From RGIG4608 sp045643885 (GTDB taxonomy: Bacteria > Bacillota > Clostridia > Oscillospirales > CAG-272): a DNA stretch of 57,864 nucleotides. This document shows, piece after piece, positions 17,190-24,414 of this stretch (position 1 is the stretch's first letter; each line of letters opens with the position of its first letter). Position numbers and translations under genes: made by a program. The notes beneath the pieces are model-generated. The model searched no databases, had not been told where the DNA came from, and saw only the letters and a program-made list of their open reading frames with translations. The DNA lies in assembly GCA_045643885.1 (NCBI GenBank), contig JAZRFY010000005.1, forward strand, positions 1-57,864. Reading direction: 5' to 3'.

Positions 17190-18503
17190 ATGACAAATAA
17201 TAGAAAAAACAATGACCCTAAGACTCCTGACGTAAAAAGCTTAATAAATAAAATTAAAGATTATATGGAGAAGAGGCGTGAGAAGACCTATGCCAATGAT
17301 GAGGCTTTTCATAAGGCTATCACGCCCGACCATTCTCCCGAAGGGGAGAGTAAAGCAGAAACGGTTATATATAGGAACGGCATTGACGTGCGATTCCTTA
17401 TTTATGTAATCGTTTTGCTTTGTTTTGGAGCGGTTATGTCTTATAGTGCCAGCTATTTCAATGCTGGTCAAAAGTATGGCGACAGCTCCTATTTTATTAT
17501 CCGATATATCATTTTTGCAATTGCCGCAATAGCGATTACAATACCCTTTGTTGTATATGCGCGTCCTTGGTTTTGGAAGTGTTTTGGAACGGTTACATAT
17601 GTTGGCTCAGCACTCCTTCTTATCCTTGTTTTGCTTCCTATTCCCGGAATCAGTGGTGAATTCAACGGAGCGCAGAGATGGATCGATTTGGGATTTGTTA
17701 CGATTCAGCCCTCTGAGATAGCAAAGACGGGCGTTGTTATGATGTTGGCATTTTATATGTCAAAATATGATAAGGAAATCACCACGCTTAAGAGCGAAAA
17801 CAGTGATTTTAAGCACGGAGTTTTCTATCCTGCGTGCATCTTTGGATTTATTTGTGGACTTGTAATGCTTGAAAAACACATTTCAGGTCTTATGATCATA
17901 GGCATGATTGGTCTTGCAGTTATGTTTATGGGTGGCACAAGAATGAAGTGGATTTTTATGATTCTCGGTGCGATTGCCGTGGCAGGATGCTTGCTCATTC
18001 TTGTTTCCGACTATGCTCAGGCGCGTGTTAACACCTGGATAAATATTGATACAGTAGACCCCTTGGGTCCTGCATATCAGACACTTCAGGGATTATATGC
18101 CATAGGATCTGGTGGATTCTTTGGCGTGGGACTTGGAAATAGCCGACAAAAATACGGCTACGTTCCCGAGCCTCAGAATGACTTTGTATTTACTATCATC
18201 TGCGAGGAGCTTGGATTCTTTGGCGCAGCTATGATAATCATTTTGTTTGCTCTTTTGGTTATCCGTGGATTTAAAATCGCGGCAAGAGCGCCCGATAAAT
18301 ATACTGCATTGCTTGTTTTCGGCTTGACCTTTAAGGTGGCTTTGCAAACGGCAATGAATATTGCAGTTGTAACCAATTCAATGCCAAACACAGGTATCGC
18401 GCTTCCTTTCTTTAGCTCAGGCGGTACTGCATTGGCACTTCAGATATTTGAGATGGGAATCATTCTTTCCGTTTCAAGACTCAGCACAGTAAAGAAAAAA
18501 TAA
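17190..18503 (+). CDS. ftsW: SEDS peptidoglycan glycosyltransferase FtsW (SpoVE/RodA family)
   Basis: SEDS proteins polymerise lipid II together with a class B PBP. This 437-residue protein has a long polar N-terminal tail (about 1-60), then about ten membrane spans with QPSEIAKTGVVMM and the C-terminal signature PNTGIALPFFSSGGT. Two in-frame ATGs exist; the one at 17190 lies 8 nt after GGAGG, while the one at 17175 overlaps that ribosome site, so 17190 is chosen. Position between mraY and murG, and the PBP in the same cluster, favour FtsW over RodA; SpoVE cannot be excluded. Confidence 0.92.
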   Translation: MTNNRKNNDPKTPDVKSLINKIKDYMEKRREKTYANDEAFHKAITPDHSPEGESKAETVIYRNGIDVRFLIYVIVLLCFGAVMSYSASYFNAGQKYGDSSYFIIRYIIFAIAAIAITIPFVVYARPWFWKCFGTVTYVGSALLLILVLLPIPGISGEFNGAQRWIDLGFVTIQPSEIAKTGVVMMLAFYMSKYDKEITTLKSENSDFKHGVFYPACIFGFICGLVMLEKHISGLMIIGMIGLAVMFMGGTRMKWIFMILGAIAVAGCLLILVSDYAQARVNTWINIDTVDPLGPAYQTLQGLYAIGSGGFFGVGLGNSRQKYGYVPEPQNDFVFTIICEELGFFGAAMIIILFALLVIRGFKIAARAPDKYTALLVFGLTFKVALQTAMNIAVVTNSMPNTGIALPFFSSGGTALALQIFEMGIILSVSRLSTVKKK

Positions 18504-18518
18504 TAAGGCAGGAAAAAT

Positions 18519-19628
18519 ATGAGAGTATTAATGACAGGTGGCGGAACAGCAGGGCACATCAATCCTGCACTTGCTATCGCATCTACAATAAAAAAGAATA
18601 TTCCCAATGCTACCATAGAATTCGTTGGTACTCCGAAGGGACTTGAAAACGTTCTTGTGACCAGGGACGGATATAAGCTTCGTCACGTTAATATTAGAGG
18701 TATCAAGCGTTCGCTTTCTCTCGAAAATATCAAGGCAGCTTTTCTTATGATCAGCTCACAGTTTGAAGCTGAAAAGATTATTAAAGAATTTAAGCCCGAT
18801 ATAGTTATTGGTACCGGTGGATATGCTTGTTGGCCCGCTCTTAAGGTGGCTGCAAGAATGGGAATTCCCACTCTTGCTCACGAATCCAATGCAAAGCCCG
18901 GTCTTGCTATAAGGGAGCTTCAGGGTTCACTTGATAAGATACTTGTAAATTTCAAGGAAAGCGAAAAATTCATCAACTACAAGGATAAGATTGTTCATGT
19001 TGGCAATCCCTTAAGAGGTGGATTTGGTTCTTTCGATCACGATGAGGCAAAGGCAAAGCTTGGAATCGATAAGGATAAGACCTTTATACTTTCTTTTGGT
19101 GGAAGCCTTGGCGCTCAGAGAATCAACGAGCTGACCTTTGGATATATGAATACTGTTGCAAAGAACAGAGATGATATTCACCTTGAGCTTTGTACAGGTA
19201 AAGATTATTACGTTGATTTTCATAAGGCATTTGTTGATAATGAACTTGATAAATGCTCAAATCTTTCAATGGTTGAGTACATCCACGATATGCCTCTTAA
19301 AATGTCTGCAGCAGATATCGTTATTTGTCGTGCAGGTGCTATGACCATATCCGAGATTGCTATGATGAAGAAGGCATGCTTTATCATTCCTTCTCCAAAC
19401 GTTTCTGATAATCATCAGTTTAATAATGCCAAGGTTCTTGCAGACGCAAATGCAGCCTTTGTGCTTGAAGAGAAGAATATCGATGACAAGGTATTTGCAA
19501 ATGAAATGGAAAAACTTATTCTTGACGTTGACAGACGTACAACGTATAGCAAGAACGTTGCTGAATTTGCAAATCTTGATGCAAACAAGCTCATATACGA
19601 TGAGATAATCAAGCTCACTAAAAAATAA
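18519..19628 (+). CDS. murG: UDP-GlcNAc:lipid I N-acetylglucosaminyltransferase
   Basis: MurG adds GlcNAc to lipid I at the inner membrane face, yielding lipid II. The 369-residue GT28 protein has the N-terminal glycine loop GGGTAGHINPA, the lipid-facing HESNAKPG (HEQN in many relatives), the second glycine loop GGSLGAQRIN and the UDP-GlcNAc site AGAMTISEI. ATG at 18519 follows AGGAAA at about 5 nt. It connects the membrane steps of this cluster with UDP-GlcNAc, whose precursors the glmM region at 38950-41224 would supply. ftsQ follows after 1 nt. Confidence 0.96.
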   Translation: MRVLMTGGGTAGHINPALAIASTIKKNIPNATIEFVGTPKGLENVLVTRDGYKLRHVNIRGIKRSLSLENIKAAFLMISSQFEAEKIIKEFKPDIVIGTGGYACWPALKVAARMGIPTLAHESNAKPGLAIRELQGSLDKILVNFKESEKFINYKDKIVHVGNPLRGGFGSFDHDEAKAKLGIDKDKTFILSFGGSLGAQRINELTFGYMNTVAKNRDDIHLELCTGKDYYVDFHKAFVDNELDKCSNLSMVEYIHDMPLKMSAADIVICRAGAMTISEIAMMKKACFIIPSPNVSDNHQFNNAKVLADANAAFVLEEKNIDDKVFANEMEKLILDVDRRTTYSKNVAEFANLDANKLIYDEIIKLTKK

Positions 19629-19629
19629 T

Positions 19630-20448
19630 ATGGAAGAAAAAACTACAAAAAGAGAAGAAGGCTTTAGAGAGCATCGCAAGGAGAGTAAGATAATTTTTGT
19701 TGTCGGCGCGATTCTTGTGTTTCTTCTTGCACTCAGTGCGGTAGTATCGCTTATCCTTTTGATGTTTCCTGTAGTGGAGATAGAGGTTACGGGAGATAGC
19801 AGATATTCCTATGCCGAGATAATCGAGGCAACGGGAATAAAGAAGGGAGCAAGACTCTACTTTGTAAACGAGGGCAAGGCAGAGAGCAAGGCTTTAGAAA
19901 AGCTTTCATATCTTGAAAGCGTTGAGGTGAATTCATATTTCCCCAACCGAGTAAAGATAGAGATAAAGGAATTTGATGATATCTATCTTCTTTATCACGA
20001 AAGAGGATACTGCTACGTAAACGGTGATTTTGAAATACTTGAGATAATCGACTCCCCCTCAAGCTTTGAGGAGTTTGGGGCAATATTCGTCAAGCTTGAA
20101 AACGAGATTTCGGGTGAGGTTGGCAATACGTACGAGGGTGAGGATGCAGAAAGAGCACTTGAGCTTTGTCAGTACCTTAAGAGTCACGGATTTTATCAGT
20201 ATCTTAATATCATCGACGTTTCAGCAAAATATAACGTTTCGTTCGTAATGGAAAAGAAATACAAATTTGTTCTCGGTTCAATGAGTGACGTTGAAGAAAA
20301 GCTTGATGCTTCCTTCAAGGTGTGCTTTAGTGACGGATTTAAGCGCGATGAAAATTGTGTGATAGATTCCACTGACAAAAAGAGAATAATTTTACGCTAT
20401 GTAACGGATGAAATTATACGAAACGAATTTGATTTTTGCGAAAATTGA
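19630..20448 (+). CDS. ftsQ: cell division protein FtsQ/DivIB
   Basis: The 272-residue bitopic protein has a basic cytoplasmic N-terminus, a membrane span (about 21-45) and an extracytoplasmic POTRA domain (about 46-120, VVEIEVTGDSRYSYAEIIEATG region), followed by the beta domain. FtsQ/DivIB scaffolds FtsL and DivIC at the septum. The start lies 1 nt after the murG stop without a separate ribosome site, which indicates coupled translation. ftsA, which often follows ftsQ, is missing; ftsZ comes next from its own promoter. Confidence 0.88.
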   Translation: MEEKTTKREEGFREHRKESKIIFVVGAILVFLLALSAVVSLILLMFPVVEIEVTGDSRYSYAEIIEATGIKKGARLYFVNEGKAESKALEKLSYLESVEVNSYFPNRVKIEIKEFDDIYLLYHERGYCYVNGDFEILEIIDSPSSFEEFGAIFVKLENEISGEVGNTYEGEDAERALELCQYLKSHGFYQYLNIIDVSAKYNVSFVMEKKYKFVLGSMSDVEEKLDASFKVCFSDGFKRDENCVIDSTDKKRIILRYVTDEIIRNEFDFCEN

Positions 20449-20488
20449 TAAAAAACAAATAAATTTTTATAAAAAAACAAAAAAACTC

Positions 20489-20517
20489 TTGCAAATATCA
20501 CAAAAATATATTATTAT
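20489..20517 (+). promoter_or_regulatory. ftsZ promoter
   Basis: TTGCAA (20489-20494), 17-bp spacer, TATTAT (20512-20517), about 50 nt before the ftsZ start. Confidence 0.65.
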
Positions 20518-20521
20518 ATAT

Positions 20522-20539
20522 GTATAAGCGAACTTATAC
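20522..20539 (+). promoter_or_regulatory. 7-bp dyad at the ftsZ transcription start
   Basis: GTATAAG/CTTATAC with a CGAA loop begins 4 nt past the -10 box. In RNA it would be a hairpin at or next to the 5' end of the ftsZ message, a position known to stabilise transcripts; an operator is the alternative. Confidence 0.45.
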
Positions 20540-20568
20540 GAATTTTGTGAAATTTGGAGGACATAAAA

Positions 20569-21669
20569 ATGATTTTTGAACATGACGATAGCATGGGCAG
20601 CGGCGTCAACATTAAAGTTATAGGTGTTGGCGGCGGCGGTAATAACGCTGTAAACAGAATGATCAATACAAATATTAAGGGCGTTGAATTCATCGCAATC
20701 AATACAGACAGACAGGCTCTCAGAAGAAATGACGCAGCAGTTCAGCTCGTTATCGGTGAAAAGGTAACAAAGGGCTTTGGTGCAGGCGCAAATCCTGAGA
20801 TCGGCGCTCGTTCTGCAGAAGAGTCTCTTGAAGAAATCAAGGGCATTCTTTCCGGTGCAGATATGTGCTTTGTTACAGCCGGCATGGGTGGTGGCACAGG
20901 TACAGGTGCAGCTCCCGTTGTTGCTCGTATTGCTAAGGAAATGGGTATCCTTACAGTAGGTATCGTTACAAAGCCCTTCGCATTTGAAGGCACAAGAAGA
21001 ATGCATCAGGCAGAGGATGGCATTGCTGCTCTTTCTTCTCACGTTGATGCTCTTGTTGTAATTCCTAACGAAAGACTTAAACAGGTTTCTGATACAAGAA
21101 TCACACTTGCAAACGCATTCGAGGCAGCTGACGACGTTCTTCGTCGCGGTGTTCAGAGTATTTCTGAGCTTATCGACGTTTCTGCATTCATCAACCTTGA
21201 CTTTGCAGACGTTACTGCAATCATGAAGGATGCAGGCTATGCACACATGGGTGTTGGTAGTGCAAGAGGTAAGGATAAGGCAGAGCTTGCAGCTAAGGCA
21301 GCTATCTCCAGCCCCCTTCTCGAAACATCTATCCAGGGTGCTACAGGTGTTATCATCAATATCACTGCTTCTCCTGACGTTGGACTTCAGGATGTTGATA
21401 CAGCAGCTTCTATGATTTCTGCAGAGGCTAATGCTAATGCGAACGTAATCTGGGGTGTTGCATTCGATCCCGAGCTTGATGATGAAATGAGAATCACAAT
21501 CGTTGCTACAGGCTTTGAAAAGAAGTTTGAAGAGCAGGCTCAGAAGATCACTTCCAAGAAGGTAGAGCCCGTTAAGGAAGTAAAGGTTGCTCAGAAGCAG
21601 GAAGAAGTTGTTGAAGAAGACAACGGCGAGTTGGATTTCGATGATATCTTCCGAGTTTTCAAGAGATAA
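20569..21669 (+). CDS. ftsZ: cell division GTPase FtsZ
   Basis: FtsZ is the tubulin-like GTPase that polymerises into the division ring. The 366-residue protein has GVGGGGNNAVNRM, the tubulin signature GGGTGTGAAP, the T7 region and a short acidic linker ending in DFDDIFRVFKR, the C-terminal peptide that docks membrane anchors. The frame opens at TTG 20554, but ATG at 20569 follows GGAGG by 8 nt. No ftsA is present here, so another anchor such as SepF would have to come from elsewhere. A terminator ends the cluster. Confidence 0.98.
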   Translation: MIFEHDDSMGSGVNIKVIGVGGGGNNAVNRMINTNIKGVEFIAINTDRQALRRNDAAVQLVIGEKVTKGFGAGANPEIGARSAEESLEEIKGILSGADMCFVTAGMGGGTGTGAAPVVARIAKEMGILTVGIVTKPFAFEGTRRMHQAEDGIAALSSHVDALVVIPNERLKQVSDTRITLANAFEAADDVLRRGVQSISELIDVSAFINLDFADVTAIMKDAGYAHMGVGSARGKDKAELAAKAAISSPLLETSIQGATGVIINITASPDVGLQDVDTAASMISAEANANANVIWGVAFDPELDDEMRITIVATGFEKKFEEQAQKITSKKVEPVKEVKVAQKQEEVVEEDNGELDFDDIFRVFKR

Positions 21670-21679
21670 TTAGTAAATA

Positions 21680-21711
21680 AAAAATCGCTCCTTTGTGGGA
21701 GCGATTTTTTT
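21680..21711 (+). terminator. terminator of the dcw cluster
   Basis: AATCGCTCC pairs with GGAGCGATT (about 21683-21691 with 21698-21706), flanked by A and T runs, just after ftsZ. Confidence 0.88.
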
Positions 21712-21757
21712 TGTTTTGACATATAATGAGAATAGCAAAATACAAGGAGAAACGTCT

Positions 21758-22315
21758 ATGGATAACAATACGCTTAATAATCATATATGTCAAAATTCGG
21801 TGCGCCATATTGAAAGGGAGTTAAGTGCAAGAGTGGATAGAAATATCGTTGAAAAGGTGCTTGCAAGGAGATTCGAAAACGAGCACCATGAAAATACTGA
21901 ACCTGCAATGTGCAATTCTTGTGAAAATAAATGCGAAAATGAGCATGGCGGTGATGTCTTTGCTACCAACATTGGAAGGATGGCAGTCCGTAACAACAAT
22001 TTCAGAGAGAGCATATGGACCGGCAAATATCTTCAGTTGACCTTGATGTCCATCAAAAGAGGGGAAGAGATAGGAATTGAGCTTCACAGTGATACTGACC
22101 AATATATAAGAGTCGAGCACGGAGCAGCTCTTGCGAAGGTCGGAGATAAAGAGGATGATCTTGATCAAACCTACCGACTTTTTTCGGGGGATGCAATTTT
22201 TATCCCCGCAGGCAAGTGGCATAATATAACAAATATAGGAAGGTGCGAATTGAAGCTTTCCTCCGTCTATGCCCCTCCTCATCACCCCAAATGCACCGTA
22301 GAAGAGAACAAGTGA
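21758..22315 (+). CDS. cupin-domain protein with Cys-rich N-terminal part
   Basis: The 185-residue protein has a C-terminal cupin fold. Motif 1 reads GIELHSDTDQYIRVEHG (about residues 109-125) and motif 2 reads GDAIFIPAGKWHNITNIG (about 147-164), with His and acidic residues able to bind a metal. An N-terminal helix region ends in a small Cys/His cluster CNSCENKCENEHG (about 53-65). The function and ligand are not known. ATG at 21758 lies 8 nt after AAGGAG. A TTGACA and a TATAAT abut upstream (21716-21727) with no spacer, so no promoter is assigned. It converges on the permease gene. Confidence 0.75.
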   Translation: MDNNTLNNHICQNSVRHIERELSARVDRNIVEKVLARRFENEHHENTEPAMCNSCENKCENEHGGDVFATNIGRMAVRNNNFRESIWTGKYLQLTLMSIKRGEEIGIELHSDTDQYIRVEHGAALAKVGDKEDDLDQTYRLFSGDAIFIPAGKWHNITNIGRCELKLSSVYAPPHHPKCTVEENK

Positions 22316-22316
22316 T

Positions 22317-22348
22317 AATAAAATCCCCACCTGAATGGTGGGGATAAT
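22317..22348. terminator. bidirectional terminator between cupin and permease genes
   Basis: ATCCCCACC/GGTGGGGAT (22323-22331 with 22337-22345) has a 5-nt loop. The leftward transcript sees a TTTTATT tract after the stem; the rightward tract is weaker. Confidence 0.75.
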
Positions 22349-22369
22349 TTGCATATGCGTTTTGAGCTT

Positions 22370-23251
22370 TTATATTGAAAGCCAGGATGAGAGGGGTGTC
22401 ACGTCGATAAAGATACCAACGATGACTGAAACTGCCCAAAGAACAAGTACTATAAGAAAGTTGTTTTTTCGCGGTCTGTTTGTTCTGAAGAGAACGGCAA
22501 GGGCAACGCCACTATTTACGAGCAAGCCCGACATCATTGCACCTGCAGAAAGGATTCCACCTGCAAAAAGCTCACTTATGATTATGCTTGATGCACAGTT
22601 GGGAATGATGCCGACCATTGCGGAAAGAACGTTTGCAAGAAGGGGCTTATTCAAGATAAGCTCGGCAATTGCATCTTCTCCAACGATATGAACGAGCATA
22701 TTCAGGAAAAGAGTTATAACAATGATAAATCCCGTTACCTTTAAGGTGTGGATTGCCGCAGGCTTTATTATACTTGAGTGGCAATGGCAGTCCTCTCTTT
22801 CGCAAAATTCTTCAATTTTGCTTTCTTGCTTTAAAGAGAGCTTTTTATAGATCGCTCTTAAAATCGTATCGGTTAAAAGACCTACTGCGATGGCAACCAC
22901 GAGCTTTATTGCAAGAATTTTGATTATAAGAGTGATTGATACGTTGTGAGAGAAGAAAATCGGAATCATCTCGTCACTTGTTGAAAGGAAAACTGCAACG
23001 AGTGTGCCGAGTGAGATCACTCTTGCACTGTAAAGACCTGCTGCAGCAGAAGAAAATCCGCATTGGGGGATAAGGCCAAGGCTTGCTCCTATAACTGAGC
23101 CGAACCGTCCTGACTGCTTAAGGATGCGCTCTGAAATATCCTTTGATTTGTGCTCGAGATATTCCATAAGCAAATATGATATAAATAAGAAGGGAACAAG
23201 CTTTATTGAATCAATCAAGCTATGCTCCAATATATGAAGTATTTCGTTCAT
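22370..23251 (-). CDS. ten-TM heavy-metal exporter-like permease (ArsP_2 / putative Mn transporter family)
   Basis: The 293-residue membrane protein has two related halves, each with a G-[IL]-I-P-x-C motif (GLIPQCGFSSAAAG near residue 62, GIIPNCASSIIISE near 212) followed by small-residue-rich helices. A central cytoplasmic loop carries CEREDCHCHSS, a likely metal ligand cluster. This fits the ten-TM exporter-like family related to ArsP permeases; the transported species cannot be told from sequence. ATG at 23251 follows GGAG by 7 nt; the longer frame to 23272 lacks a ribosome site. It has its own promoter, divergent from the PHP gene. Confidence 0.75.
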   Translation of the reverse strand: MNEILHILEHSLIDSIKLVPFLFISYLLMEYLEHKSKDISERILKQSGRFGSVIGASLGLIPQCGFSSAAAGLYSARVISLGTLVAVFLSTSDEMIPIFFSHNVSITLIIKILAIKLVVAIAVGLLTDTILRAIYKKLSLKQESKIEEFCEREDCHCHSSIIKPAAIHTLKVTGFIIVITLFLNMLVHIVGEDAIAELILNKPLLANVLSAMVGIIPNCASSIIISELFAGGILSAGAMMSGLLVNSGVALAVLFRTNRPRKNNFLIVLVLWAVSVIVGIFIDVTPLSSWLSI

Positions 23252-23293
23252 TGATATTCTCCGTGTGGTCAAATTCGTATTATTTTAGCACAA

Positions 23294-23322
23294 TATTGTA
23301 ACACATCATGATAAAAAAGTCA
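23294..23322 (-). promoter_or_regulatory. promoter of the permease gene
   Basis: TTGACT (23322-23317), 17-bp spacer, TACAAT (23299-23294) on the minus strand. Confidence 0.65.
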
Positions 23323-23350
23323 ATCGCAAAATTTTACATCGCGTTATTTA

Positions 23351-23379
23351 TTGACTTTTGTTGAAAAATGGTTTATAAT
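23351..23379 (+). promoter_or_regulatory. promoter of the PHP gene
   Basis: TTGACT (23351-23356), 17-bp spacer, TATAAT (23374-23379). It is back to back with the permease promoter, 28 bp apart. Confidence 0.72.
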
Positions 23380-23413
23380 AAATTCAGATTTTTATTTTTG
23401 AATTGGAGCTAAA

Positions 23414-24202
23414 ATGTTTTTTTACGAATTGCACGCTCACACCAACACGGCAAGTCTTTGTTCCCTGGTTGAGCCAGAAGATTTTATAAGCTTTTATCTT
23501 GAAAAGGGCTTTTCGGGAATGGTTATTACCGATCATTTCTATCACGGCAATACAGCTATAGACAGACGTTTGCCTTGGGATATGTTCATTGATGAATTTT
23601 GCCAGGGATACTACAGAGCAAAAAACGAGGGAGATAAGAGAGGCTTCTCCGTTTTCTTTGGATTTGAGCAGAAGTTTTGCGACGGTAACGACGAGTATCT
23701 TGTGCTTGGCATCACTCCCGAATGGTTAAAGGCACATCCCGAAATCAGAGATATGAAAAGAGTGCCCTTCTTTAAGATGATTAGGGAGGCAGGGGGATTT
23801 GTTATCCAGGCTCACCCCTTCAGAGAGAGATACTACATTTCCGATATCCGTCTTTCTATGGATTATGTGGATGCTATCGAGGTGTTCAACATCGGTGACA
23901 AGCCCGTCCACACTCGCAGATCCTATGAATATGCAAAAAATCTTGGGCTTCCCGTGACGGCAGGAAGTGATATACATTCAATAATCGATTTTCCGGTCGT
24001 TGGTGGAGTTGTCCTTGAAAGCAAGGTGTCATCCATTGAAGAGCTTATTGCCTGCATCAAAGAGGGAAGAAGCCAAATAGCACCTTCTTCAAGATTTGAA
24101 GAAGTCAAGGCAATGCCCCTTGATGAAAACGTTGAACTTTCCGTTTTTTCATTGCGTGACGGTGAGCTTGAGCCAACACAAAATTATTTTGCAAAAAAAT
24201 GA
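23414..24202 (+). CDS. PHP-domain phosphoesterase
   Basis: The 262-residue protein has the PHP metal motifs: HAHTN at the N-terminus (residues 7-11), ITDHFYHGN, then FVIQAHPFRE and AGSDIHS near residue 188. PHP proteins hydrolyse phosphate esters (histidinol phosphate, 3'-phosphonucleotides, DNA ends) with a trinuclear metal site. The specific substrate is unknown; a short stand-alone form of this sort resembles PHP phosphotransferase homologues of Clostridia. ATG at 23414 follows GGAG by 5 nt. Single-gene transcript with its own promoter and terminator. Confidence 0.85.
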   Translation: MFFYELHAHTNTASLCSLVEPEDFISFYLEKGFSGMVITDHFYHGNTAIDRRLPWDMFIDEFCQGYYRAKNEGDKRGFSVFFGFEQKFCDGNDEYLVLGITPEWLKAHPEIRDMKRVPFFKMIREAGGFVIQAHPFRERYYISDIRLSMDYVDAIEVFNIGDKPVHTRRSYEYAKNLGLPVTAGSDIHSIIDFPVVGGVVLESKVSSIEELIACIKEGRSQIAPSSRFEEVKAMPLDENVELSVFSLRDGELEPTQNYFAKK

Positions 24203-24206
24203 TACT

Positions 24207-24241
24207 CAAAAAATCCGCTTTTGAAAAAAGCGGATTTTTAT
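24207..24241 (+). terminator. terminator of the PHP gene
   Basis: A 13-bp stem AAAATCCGCTTTT/AAAAGCGGATTTT (24210-24222 with 24226-24238) with a 3-nt loop. Confidence 0.85.
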
Positions 24242-24325
24242 TGTTATAATGAACAGTATCTTTAATAGAAAATTGTGTCAATTAAACAAAATTCAGCTCG
24301 ATTGACGGAAAATGGAAAAAATGTC

Positions 24326-24354
24326 TTGAAAAATATGATATGAAAATGTATAAT
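24326..24354 (+). promoter_or_regulatory. promoter of the pectate lyase gene
   Basis: TTGAAA (24326-24331), 17-bp spacer, TATAAT (24349-24354). Confidence 0.65.
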
Positions 24355-24363
24355 ATATTTGAT

Positions 24364-24407
24364 TATACTATTAGTATATTTTGAAGGAAATCTCCTTTAG
24401 GAAAGGA
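24364..24407 (+). promoter_or_regulatory. 5' UTR hairpins of the pectate lyase mRNA
   Basis: TATACT/AGTATA (24364-24378) lies at the expected 5' end. TCCTTT at 24393-24398 can pair either with AAGGA at 24384-24388 or with the ribosome site AAAGGA at 24402-24407, so two mutually exclusive hairpins would free or mask translation start. Confidence 0.35.
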
Positions 24408-24414
24408 TGGAATT

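Noticed and set aside
20522..20539. LexA box at the ftsZ start site
   Set aside because: The dyad contains GAAC only once and lacks the GAAC-N4-GTTC symmetry of Gram-positive LexA sites.
21716..21744. Promoter for the cupin gene from TTGACA next to TATAAT
   Set aside because: The two hexamers abut without a spacer, and neither has a good partner at 16-18 bp.
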